The notes under the pieces: model-generated
What the model was told of the DNA's origin: nothing
Seen by the model: only the letters and a program-made list of their open reading frames with translations
Database searches by the model: none
Shown here: positions 17,889 to 25,829 of the stretch, one piece after another
Layout: each line of letters starts with the position of its first letter
How positions within the stretch are numbered: position 1 is the first letter of the stretch
Source: Chitinophagaceae bacterium
GTDB taxonomy: Bacteria > Bacteroidota > Bacteroidia > Chitinophagales > UBA10324
DNA length: 64,000 nucleotides
Reading direction: 5' to 3'
Assembly: GCA_016704325.1 (NCBI GenBank)
Contig: JADJAG010000005.1
Span: 310,001 to 374,000, forward strand
Translations under genes and position numbers: made by a program

Positions 17889-18832
17889 CGCAACCCATAT
17901 ATCACTGCCACCTTTTCCCCCGGTCTTGTGCTACAAAAAAACAAAGTGCTGCCATCTGCTGAAACACTTGGTTGGGTCTCCCATGCATTGCTGCAAACCG
18001 GTGCACCTACATTTAGCGGTTCACTCCATTTTTGTCCTCTTTTTGTCGAAGTATAAATATCACAACCGCCATACCCGCCTGGCTTATCACAAACAACAAA
18101 ATAGATTGTCCTGCCATCCGGCGTAATAGTTTGTGCCCCTTCATTATAAGGTGAATTAATATCACTCAGTGGCCTTGCATAGGTCCAATTGGAATCTTGT
18201 TTTTCACTCCAGTAGAAATCTTCCTGCTGATTCCTGCCGTTTCCTATGCGACGTGTAAATACCATCACCTGCTCGTCGCCGGTTAACGATGGCAGGTACT
18301 CCGGAGCATCAGAGTTTATGGCTTCACCCAAATTTACAGGATCAAAAGGCACCGGTTGTTTGATGGCTTCAATGGCAAACATTGCGTTGGATCTTAATTG
18401 CTCAGCTTGCGTTTTTCGTTGTTTGGAAATATCTGTAAATGATAAATATTGTTCACAGGCTTCGATACAATTCTTAAAGCTGTCGAGTTGCCAGCTGACT
18501 TGTGCCAGGAAGAAATATCCCTTTGAAGAATAGGTGGCATCAATTTCTGCTACCTTTTCAAGTGATTGTTTAGCCATATCATAATTTCCTGCTTCCTTAT
18601 AAAGTTCTCCAAGCAAAAGCCAACCGTCTATGAACCTGGGTTCCTTCGATGTTAGTGCTTCCATTGACAGTATCGCCTGGCTATAATTATCAAGCATAAT
18701 TTGCTTCGTGGCTTCATTATAAGCCTGTAATGTTTTCTTTGAAGCTGTTTTCAACGTTGTGTAATCCTGTGCTACGAGGATTCCTGAAATGAAGACCAGT
18801 ATGGTTATGAGTAAAATAAGTTTGTTTTTCAT
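17885..18832 (-). CDS. PorE-like envelope protein, N-terminal part (frameshifted)
   Basis: Signal peptide from ATG 18832 (LILLITILVFISGILVAQ); an in-frame ATG at 18877 overlaps the stop of queE by ATGA and is possible. TPR-like helices follow (about residues 25-150), then PD40 blades (EYLPSLTGDEQVMVFTRR, TPDGRTIYFVVCDK, SADGSTLFFCSTRPG). The frame is then lost: after STRPG the read frame gives EKVAVIYGLR and stops, while the next frame reads GKGGSDIWVAMKDKSGKW and continues into 16914-17888. The break lies at a run of five C on the plus strand (17917-17921); six would restore one gene of about 640 residues. Confidence 0.8.
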   Translation of the reverse strand: MKNKLILLITILVFISGILVAQDYTTLKTASKKTLQAYNEATKQIMLDNYSQAILSMEALTSKEPRFIDGWLLLGELYKEAGNYDMAKQSLEKVAEIDATYSSKGYFFLAQVSWQLDSFKNCIEACEQYLSFTDISKQRKTQAEQLRSNAMFAIEAIKQPVPFDPVNLGEAINSDAPEYLPSLTGDEQVMVFTRRIGNGRNQQEDFYWSEKQDSNWTYARPLSDINSPYNEGAQTITPDGRTIYFVVCDKPGGYGGCDIYTSTKRGQKWSEPLNVGAPVCSNAWETQPSVSADGSTLFFCSTRPGEKVAVIYGLR

Positions 18833-18873
18833 TGCATTGATAACGAAATTAAATGAATTCCTTATGAATGGAA

Positions 18874-19500
18874 TCATGGTATGTTCATATACTTATGAAC
18901 CTGAAGGGAGATACGCCAATGCGGATGTTGTTTCACATAGTCTATTATCAAAGGAATTATCTCTGCCTCTTTGCTCCATTCGGGTTGTAAGAACAACTGG
19001 CAATTCTTTCGCACTTTATCTGCAAATGATGCTGCCCATTCAAGATCACTTTTATGATAGATGATAACCTTAAGTTCATCAGCAACAGCTAACAATTCAG
19101 GTAGCGGGAGCTTAAATTTCTTTGGTGAAACACAGATCCAATCCCATTGGCCGGTAAGGGCATATACTCCGGAAGTTTCAATATGTGTTCTGAGACTTTT
19201 TTTGTGTAACAATGCAGTAAGTTCTTCCAGATCGTGCATTAGTGGTTCACCACCGGTGACTACACAAATACCGGATGAGACCATCGCAGCAGCATCAACG
19301 ATTGTTTCAACATGGATAAGGGGGTGGTCAGCTACCTTCCATGATTCTTTTACATCACACCAAATGCAACCAACATCACATCCTGCCAGTCGAATAAAAT
19401 AAGCAGCTTTGCCCTGATGAAACCCTTCACCCTGAATGGTGTAAAAGTGTTCCATCACCGGAAGCAGACCACCAGCGTGATGTGTTAAGGATTGATGCAT
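18874..19500 (-). CDS. queE: 7-carboxy-7-deazaguanine synthase (radical SAM)
   Basis: QueE makes CDG from CPH4 in the queuosine (preQ0) pathway, using a 4Fe-4S cluster and SAM. 208 residues with GEGFHQGKAAYFIRLAGCD and the QueE-type cluster motif GCDVGCIWCD (Cys-x3-Cys-x2-Cys). CVVTGGEPLMHD is the SAM-binding GGEP motif. Length fits the short QueE family. Its stop overlaps a possible ATG of the PorE-like gene (ATGA), so the two may be translationally coupled. Confidence 0.92.
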   Translation of the reverse strand: MHQSLTHHAGGLLPVMEHFYTIQGEGFHQGKAAYFIRLAGCDVGCIWCDVKESWKVADHPLIHVETIVDAAAMVSSGICVVTGGEPLMHDLEELTALLHKKSLRTHIETSGVYALTGQWDWICVSPKKFKLPLPELLAVADELKVIIYHKSDLEWAASFADKVRKNCQLFLQPEWSKEAEIIPLIIDYVKQHPHWRISLQVHKYMNIP

Positions 19501-19579
19501 GGATTGCCTTTAGAAAATATCTGGAGAGAGGAAATCTGCTTATTCATTGATTAAAATAACGGTAACTGAACCTAATGGT

Positions 19580-20458
19580 TTAACTGTACCTCGATTTTGA
19601 AGCGGTCATTGTATTTTTCATCAATGCAGCAATAGTAAGCGGGCCAACGCCACCCGGAACCGGTGTAATGAAACTGCATTTTGGTGAAACATTTTCGAAA
19701 TCAACATCACCTTTCAACCGATATCCTGATTTTTTTGAAGCATCCACAACCCTGTTAATACCTACATCAATCACAACCGCACCTTCTCGAATCCATTCTG
19801 CTTTTACAAAGTCCGGTTTGCCAATTGCGGCAATAATTATATCTGCTTGCAAACAAATGTCCTTAAGGTGCTTTGTCTTACTGTGAGTTAAGGTTACTGT
19901 ACAATTTCCCGGATAGGTATTTCTTGATAACAGAATGCTGACTGGCGTGCCAACAATATTGCTGCGGCCTATTACCACGCAATGTTTTCCTTCTGTAGCA
20001 ATCTTATAACGTTCAAGCAACATTATGATGCCATATGGAGTAGCGGGTAGGAAGGAAGCTAAGCCTTTTACCATTCTCCCGATATTTACCGGATGAAAAC
20101 CATCTACATCCTTTGCAGGAGAAATGGCCTCTGTAACTTTTTCTTCATCTATGTGAGATGGAAGCGGAAGTTGCACCAGGATGCCATCAATATCTTCATT
20201 GTCATTTAATTGCTGCACGGCCACTACTAACTCCTGTTGACTGACCTGATCCGTGAATTGTAACAAGGTGGAACGGAAACCAATATTTTCACAGGCCTTA
20301 ATTTTTGAATTTACATAGGTTTCACTAGCTGGATTGTTACCTACAAGAACAGCTGCCAGGTGTGGGCGCTTACGTCCAAGTGCAATGGCTTCTTTAACCT
20401 CCAACCCGATCTCATTTTGTAGTGTTAATGAAAGCTGTTTTCCATCTAGCAACTGCAT
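19580..20458 (-). CDS. folD: Bifunctional methylene-THF dehydrogenase/cyclohydrolase
   Basis: 292 residues. FolD interconverts 5,10-methylene-, methenyl- and 10-formyl-tetrahydrofolate. Conserved motifs: ETYVNSKIKACENIGF (with the catalytic Lys and Tyr), DGILVQLPLP, DVDGFHPVNIG, VVIGRSNIVGTPVS (NADP loop), and FITPVPGGVGPLTIAALMKNT near the end. Complete and canonical. Cytoplasmic. Downstream of lepA on the same strand with a 70-base gap. Confidence 0.95.
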   Translation of the reverse strand: MQLLDGKQLSLTLQNEIGLEVKEAIALGRKRPHLAAVLVGNNPASETYVNSKIKACENIGFRSTLLQFTDQVSQQELVVAVQQLNDNEDIDGILVQLPLPSHIDEEKVTEAISPAKDVDGFHPVNIGRMVKGLASFLPATPYGIIMLLERYKIATEGKHCVVIGRSNIVGTPVSILLSRNTYPGNCTVTLTHSKTKHLKDICLQADIIIAAIGKPDFVKAEWIREGAVVIDVGINRVVDASKKSGYRLKGDVDFENVSPKCSFITPVPGGVGPLTIAALMKNTMTASKSRYS

Positions 20459-20528
20459 ATCTTATTTTGTTTATTCTCAAGCACCCTGGCAAGGGGTTGG
20501 TGATTCATAATGTCAACATCTATAATGG

Positions 20529-21605
20529 TCAATCTTCCAGTTTTAAAACAGCCAGGAATGCAGACTGTGGCACTTCTACATTACCGATCTGTCGCATCCG
20601 TTTCTTTCCCTTTTTTTGCTTTTCAAGCAGTTTTCTCTTCCTGCTGATATCACCACCATAGCATTTTGCAATAACATCTTTTCGTAATGCGGAAATGGTT
20701 TCCCTGGCAATAATCTTTTGCCCTATAGCAGCTTGTATAGCAATTACAAATTGCTGACGTGGTAAAAGCTCCTTTAATTTTTCACAAATCCTTCTTCCAA
20801 AATCATAGGCCCTGTCTTTATGAATAAGCGCTGAAAGTGCATCTACATTTTCACCATTCAACTTTATATCCAGTTTAACAAGGTCACCTTGCTGGTAACC
20901 AATCGGATGATAATCAAAAGAAGCATATCCTTTGGAGATTGACTTTAGTTTGTCATAGAAGTCAAAAACAATTTCTGCTAGCGGCATTTCAAAAGTAACT
21001 TCTACCCGTGTTGGCGTCAGATATGATTGATTCTTTAAAACACCTCTTTTCCCAATACAAAGTGAGAGTATAGCTCCTAAATATTCCGGTTTTGTTATTA
21101 CCTGAGCCTTGATATACGGTTCTTCTACCCGGTCAAGTTTTGTAGGATCAGCTAATTCACTCGGGTTATTTACAATGGCCATCTTACCATCTGTAGTGAA
21201 AGCATGGTAAGAAACGTTAGGAACCGTTGTAATGACAGGCATATCGAATTCCCTGTCCAGTCTTTCCTGAATAATCTCGAGGTGCAGCATACCCAGGAAA
21301 CCACATCGGAACCCAAAGCCTAATGCAGCCGACGATTCAGGTTCAAAAGTTAAGGAAGCATCATTCAGCCTAAGCTTTTCCATTGAGTCGCGCAGTTCTT
21401 CGTAATCATCCGTATCAACCGGATACACACCGGCAAACACCATCGGTTTTACTTCTTCAAACCCATGAATGGAATCTTGGCAGGGATTGTTTTTTAAGGT
21501 CAGGGTGTCACCGACTTTAACTTCACTGGCATCTTTAATACCAGTTATTATGTAACCAACATCCCCTGTTTTCACAATATCCCGCGGTGAACGCTCTAAC
21601 AACAA
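20529..21605 (-). CDS. lepA: Elongation factor 4 (LepA), C-terminal part (frameshifted)
   Basis: C-terminal 60 percent of LepA: domain II (VGYIITGIKDASEVKVGDTL), EF-G-like domains (PSELADPTKLDRVEEPYI, FGFRCGFLGMLHLEIIQERL), and the LepA-specific C-terminal domain (YGGDISRKRKLLEKQKKGKK). The reading frame is offset by one base from the N-terminal part (21596-22318), with a short overlap. Translated in the corrected frame the join reads through KFFNAGSEYDAEEIG into LLLERSPRDIVKTGDV. The gene is normally one frame of about 595 residues. Confidence 0.93.
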   Translation of the reverse strand: MLLERSPRDIVKTGDVGYIITGIKDASEVKVGDTLTLKNNPCQDSIHGFEEVKPMVFAGVYPVDTDDYEELRDSMEKLRLNDASLTFEPESSAALGFGFRCGFLGMLHLEIIQERLDREFDMPVITTVPNVSYHAFTTDGKMAIVNNPSELADPTKLDRVEEPYIKAQVITKPEYLGAILSLCIGKRGVLKNQSYLTPTRVEVTFEMPLAEIVFDFYDKLKSISKGYASFDYHPIGYQQGDLVKLDIKLNGENVDALSALIHKDRAYDFGRRICEKLKELLPRQQFVIAIQAAIGQKIIARETISALRKDVIAKCYGGDISRKRKLLEKQKKGKKRMRQIGNVEVPQSAFLAVLKLED

Positions 21606-22318
21606 AACACCAATCTCTTCTGCATCATATTCACTTCCGGCATTGAAAAATTTGACCTGGTCGTTCTTTTAAGTTGGCCGTTAAAGATCCGGTAATAAAC
21701 AATTACGCCTCTGTAGGAATTAAATACTGAATCAAAAACCAAAGCTTGCAGGGGAGCGTCGGGATCTCCGCTTGGCGCAGGTATTCTGCTGATAATATTC
21801 TCCAATATTTCATTAATGCCTACTCCTGTTTTGCCACTGGCGAGGAGGATCTCTTCACGCTTACACCCAATCAGGTCAACTATTTGATCGCAGGTTTCTT
21901 CTACCATTGCGCCATCCATATCAATTTTGTTGACAACAGGTATTATTTCAAGATTGCTTTCAATAGCGAGGTATAGATTTGAAATGGTCTGAGCCTGGAT
22001 ACCCTGAGAAGCATCTACCAGTAATAATGCGCCTTCACAGGATGCAATAGCCCTGGAAACTTCATAGCTGAAATCCACATGCCCGGGCGTATCGATAAGG
22101 TTGAGTGTGTACTTTTCACCATTCAATTCATAAAGCATTTGAATGGCATGGCTCTTAATTGTAATGCCTTTTTCTCTTTCAAGATCCATATCATCCAGCA
22201 CCTGGTTCATCATCTGGCGCTCTGTTATGGTCTTCGTTTTTTCCAATAACCTGTCTGCCATGGTGCTCTTACCATGATCAATATGTGCTATGATACAGAA
22301 ATTCCGAATGTTTTTCAC
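21596..22318 (-). CDS. lepA: Elongation factor 4 (LepA), N-terminal GTPase part (frameshifted)
   Basis: GTPase domain of LepA, a ribosomal back-translocase-like factor. G1 HIDHGKST, G2 EREKGITIKSHAIQM, G3 DTPGHVDF, G4 NKID and G5 ASGKTG are all present. After YYRIFNGQLKR the sequence turns to nonsense (TTRSNFSMPEV) and stops; one extra base near 21665-21672 restores NDQVKFFNAGSEYDAEE and joins 20529-21605. GTG start at 22318, with a -7 box at 22324-22331 so close that the mRNA may be almost leaderless. Confidence 0.93.
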   Translation of the reverse strand: MKNIRNFCIIAHIDHGKSTMADRLLEKTKTITERQMMNQVLDDMDLEREKGITIKSHAIQMLYELNGEKYTLNLIDTPGHVDFSYEVSRAIASCEGALLLVDASQGIQAQTISNLYLAIESNLEIIPVVNKIDMDGAMVEETCDQIVDLIGCKREEILLASGKTGVGINEILENIISRIPAPSGDPDAPLQALVFDSVFNSYRGVIVYYRIFNGQLKRTTRSNFSMPEVNMMQKRLVFCC

Positions 22319-22323
22319 AGCCG

Positions 22324-22331
22324 CAAAGATA
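22324..22331 (-). promoter_or_regulatory. lepA: -7 box immediately upstream of lepA
   Basis: Minus-strand TATCTTTG (TAnnTTTG) ends six bases before the GTG at 22318. If the box is used, transcription would start about at the start codon, giving a leaderless message. No convincing -33 element is seen. Confidence 0.45.
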
Positions 22332-22539
22332 GCTTTTGAATTCGGGATGATGAAGTAAGACTTTAGGATTGGCGACTATTGGCATTTGAGTAACCTCATT
22401 TTCATGATGGTTCAATTATTTTGTGTTGGAATATTCTCAAAGCAGCAAGTCTGATTTTTCAAATTAGTGTGACATTAGGAGAGGCTGTACAAACAATTGC
22501 ATTTTGTCAACATGAACTTAATAAGTTAATTTACACCAT

Positions 22540-23634
22540 ATGAATCATATTAAATTACCCAAGATTGCACTTTTTGTACTTGTAATGCTTTTTGTTGTGT
22601 TACTATACATAATTCTTAAAACCCTTAGTTTTTACCTTGTGCCAACAACATTTGCGGCTTTGTTGGCGATGCTTATGCTTCCGATGAACCGGTTGCTCGA
22701 GAAATGGCGTTTCCCAAGAATTCTTGCCATTATTACTTCGCTGTTGGTAATTTTGGTGATTATTGGTGGAATCATCACTGTTGTTACAACGCAGGTGGTT
22801 AGCTTCGCAAAAGATCTGCCTGCAATTCAGGATCAGCTAAGAATAAGAATTGAGGAACTTCAGTCTTTTATTGAGAGACTATCGGGAGTAACTGTAGAAA
22901 ATCAATTGACCTTCATCGACAAGGAATTGGCAACATTTCTTTCTTCTGCTGATAAATGGGCTACCGGGATATTGCTTTCAACTGGTGGTACGCTTGCAGC
23001 CTTTGGAATAATGATTTTGCATTTTGTACTTTTTCTTCTTTATCGCGATAGAATCAAAGGTTTTTTTCTTGGTATGTTGAAAAGGGGGCAGCATGAACAG
23101 GCAAGTATTGTTATTGAAGAGGTCACAAAAGTCACCAGGCAATATCTTACTGGTGTAATGATTGTGATGGCAATTATGTCCGTATTGAATTCCGCTGGGT
23201 TATTAATCCTTGGAATCCAGAATGCTATATTTTTTGGAGTTTTGGCTGCTGTCCTGAATATCATACCCTATATCGGCGTTTGGATTGGTGCAGGATTGCC
23301 GATCCTTATGGCATTTTTGTTGAAGGATAGTCTCCTTTACCCACTTGGCGTACTTGGAATATTTCTCTTCAACCAGTTTATTGATAACAACTTTTTGACG
23401 CCAAGAATTACAGGTTCTCAGGTAAAGATTAATGCACTAGCAACAATCGGTGTAATTCTAATCGGAAACATGGTTTGGGGTGTTGCCGGTATGATCCTTT
23501 TTATTCCGCTTTTAGGAATTGCTAAGATTATTTTTGACAATGTAACTGATCTGAAGCCTTTTGGATACTTAATTGGTGAGGATGAATCAAAGCCAGCAGT
23601 AACGCCTAAAAAAATTGTGGAAGACAAAGAGTAA
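22540..23634 (+). CDS. AI-2E family transporter (PerM/YhhT-like permease)
   Basis: 364 residues, polytopic inner-membrane protein. N-terminal hydrophobic pair of helices (IALFVLVMLFVVLLYIIL and further), a soluble amphipathic region (about 95-145), and C-terminal helices with the family motif region NIIPYIGVWIGAGLPILMAF and NFLTPRITGSQVKINALATI. Members export or equilibrate varied substrates, and some are Na+/H+ antiporters; the name after AI-2 does not imply quorum sensing here. It is convergent with the 180-residue gene at 23679. Confidence 0.88.
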   Translation: MNHIKLPKIALFVLVMLFVVLLYIILKTLSFYLVPTTFAALLAMLMLPMNRLLEKWRFPRILAIITSLLVILVIIGGIITVVTTQVVSFAKDLPAIQDQLRIRIEELQSFIERLSGVTVENQLTFIDKELATFLSSADKWATGILLSTGGTLAAFGIMILHFVLFLLYRDRIKGFFLGMLKRGQHEQASIVIEEVTKVTRQYLTGVMIVMAIMSVLNSAGLLILGIQNAIFFGVLAAVLNIIPYIGVWIGAGLPILMAFLLKDSLLYPLGVLGIFLFNQFIDNNFLTPRITGSQVKINALATIGVILIGNMVWGVAGMILFIPLLGIAKIIFDNVTDLKPFGYLIGEDESKPAVTPKKIVEDKE

Positions 23635-23678
23635 AATAAAATTGTGCGTTTGACAACTATGTTATTACAACAGTATGG

Positions 23679-24221
23679 CTAATCCTGTTTGCCCTTTTCA
23701 CCAACGAACTGGTGATCTTTGTTTTTGAAAAGCACATTAAAAGTGGTGAGTGTGCCATATATACGGGTAATGTATTGCTGAAGATTTACTTTATCCTCAT
23801 CCTTGAGTGCTGCATGGCTGTTTATCTGTTGTTCAAGAACCCTTAGCCTATCACGCAACATTACGATCTTATGAAAGAATGCATCAATCGGAATTTCCTT
23901 TGGTTGCGCTTTGGGGTCACCGGGCTTTAGAATAATTGTGCCACCCGTCCAACGGTCACCCAATGGAATTACTTCCTGTAAATCGGCCCATTTTCTAAGG
24001 ATCCCTAACAGGGATTTTTCAACATCAGAAAATGTTTCCAATTCAGACGAAACCTCAACTGCTTCAATAATTTCCAGTTGCGTGTCAAATTGATTCACCT
24101 CATGCAGCCCCGCTTCCATAAAAGTGATCAGGTAAGTAGTAAGCCTTACTCCTGTTACTACGCCTAATCCAAATTTTGGATGCTGCACTCTGGAACCTAT
24201 TCCAACTATTTGTTCTGACAT
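23679..24221 (-). CDS. Conserved protein with SH3-like N-terminal domain
   Basis: 180 residues. The N-terminus (GIGSRVQHPKFGLGVVTGVR, then FMEAGLHEVNQFD) resembles the small beta-barrel found in CarD/DUF3553-like proteins. The C-terminal half is helical (MLRDRLRVLEQQINSHAALK). No enzyme motif. It follows proS by 12 bases, so both are likely in one transcript. The function is not known to me. Confidence 0.7.
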   Translation of the reverse strand: MSEQIVGIGSRVQHPKFGLGVVTGVRLTTYLITFMEAGLHEVNQFDTQLEIIEAVEVSSELETFSDVEKSLLGILRKWADLQEVIPLGDRWTGGTIILKPGDPKAQPKEIPIDAFFHKIVMLRDRLRVLEQQINSHAALKDEDKVNLQQYITRIYGTLTTFNVLFKNKDHQFVGEKGKQD

Positions 24222-24233
24222 ATCCTGTTATTT

Positions 24234-25709
24234 TTAATAAGCTCTTGCAAAAAGAACTCTTTGAATAGAAGGATTTCCCGTATAAACGCAATTGCCGGCT
24301 TCAAGTGAATTGTCTAAAGGAATGCAACGAATGGTCGCTTTTGTTTCATTTTTGATAATGTTTTCGGTCTCCGGAGTGCCATCCCAGTGAGCAGAAATAA
24401 ATCCTCCTTTTTCATCCAGCACTTTTTTAAACTCATCAAATGAATTTACCTCTGTAATCATCCCATCACGAAATGCAAGCGCCTTATTATAAATATTAAG
24501 CTGCATTTCATCAAGTAACCCGATAATAACGTCTTCAAGCCCTTGTAAAGGAACAGTAGATTTAGTCAATGTATCCCGCCGCGCTAATTCAACGGTACCA
24601 TTTTCCAGATCACGGGGTCCGATAGCAAGTCTAATGGGGATGCCTTTTAATTCATATTCGGCAAATTTCCATCCGGGCTTTTGCTTATCATCGTTGTCAT
24701 ACTTAACAGTAATGCCTTTGGAAATAAGTTCCTTCCTGAGCACATTCACTTTTTCATCTATTAAAGTTAACTGTTCGGCAGTTTTCACAATAGGCACAAT
24801 AACTACCTGTATAGGTGCCATTTTAGGTGGTAATACTAATCCATGATCATCTGAATGCGCCATTATTAAGGTGCCAATCAGCCTGGTAGAAACACCCCAG
24901 GAAGTCGCCCATACATAGTCAAGCTGATTCTCTTTATTGGTAAAAGTCACGTCAAAAGCCTTTGCAAAGTTTTGACCAAGAAAGTGCGAGGTTCCTGCCT
25001 GAATGGCTTTACCGTCCTGCACCAGGGCTTCAATGCAATAGGTATCTTCGGCACCGGCAAATCGTTCGTTAGCGGTTTTAACACCTTTGATAACCGGTAA
25101 GGCCATCCAATTTTCCGCAAAAGCAGCATATACGTCGAGCATTGTGCGCGCTTCTGCTATTGCTTCATCCTTTGTAGCATGCGCAGTATGGCCTTCCTGC
25201 CAGAGAAATTCTGTCGTCCTCAGGAAAAGGCGGGTTCGCATTTCCCAACGAACTACATTCGCCCACTGATTAATGAGTAACGGAAGGTCGCGATAGGATT
25301 TTATCCAACCCTTATAGGCATTCCATATGATGGTTTCGGAAGTAGGACGAACGATTAACTCTTCTTCAAGTTTGGCATCAGGATCTACAATTACTCCGTT
25401 GCCATTTGGATCATTCATAAGCCGGTAGTGTGTTACCACGGCACATTCTTTGGCAAACCCTTCAATATGGGCAGCTTCCCTGGCAAGAAAACTCTTTGGA
25501 ATGAAAAGGGGGAAATAGGCATTTTGATGCCCCGTTTCCTTGAACATACTATCTAAAACGAATTGCATCTTTTCCCAAATTGCATAGCCATATGGCTTTA
25601 TCACCATGCAACCGCGAACCGCTGAATAATCAGCCAGTCCACCTTTAATGACGAGGTCATTATACCATTGTGAATAGTCATCACTTCTATTTGTTAATTC
25701 TTTACTCAT
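24234..25709 (-). CDS. proS: Prolyl-tRNA synthetase, ProS type 3
   Basis: Charges tRNA-Pro. 491 residues, the short archaeal/eukaryotic-like type without the large editing insert found in E. coli ProS. Class II motifs: RGCMVIKPYGYAIWEKMQ (motif 1 region), LIVRPTSETIIWNAYKGWIK, VVRWEMRTRLFLRTTEFLWQ (motif 2), and WGVSTRLIGTLIMAHSDDHG (motif 3). The anticodon-binding domain and a zinc-binding-like C-terminus follow. The tRNA it would charge is also in the window (48471-48544). Confidence 0.95.
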   Translation of the reverse strand: MSKELTNRSDDYSQWYNDLVIKGGLADYSAVRGCMVIKPYGYAIWEKMQFVLDSMFKETGHQNAYFPLFIPKSFLAREAAHIEGFAKECAVVTHYRLMNDPNGNGVIVDPDAKLEEELIVRPTSETIIWNAYKGWIKSYRDLPLLINQWANVVRWEMRTRLFLRTTEFLWQEGHTAHATKDEAIAEARTMLDVYAAFAENWMALPVIKGVKTANERFAGAEDTYCIEALVQDGKAIQAGTSHFLGQNFAKAFDVTFTNKENQLDYVWATSWGVSTRLIGTLIMAHSDDHGLVLPPKMAPIQVVIVPIVKTAEQLTLIDEKVNVLRKELISKGITVKYDNDDKQKPGWKFAEYELKGIPIRLAIGPRDLENGTVELARRDTLTKSTVPLQGLEDVIIGLLDEMQLNIYNKALAFRDGMITEVNSFDEFKKVLDEKGGFISAHWDGTPETENIIKNETKATIRCIPLDNSLEAGNCVYTGNPSIQRVLFARAY

Positions 25710-25829
25710 ATTGTATTTTTTGGCATGCTAGTTGGATAATGTTCGGAAAAATAGTTCATTTTTTTAGAAATCTTTTTCAGCTTTAAACTTTCACTTCCGG
25801 TTCAAGTCACCACACTAAACACAAACTGT

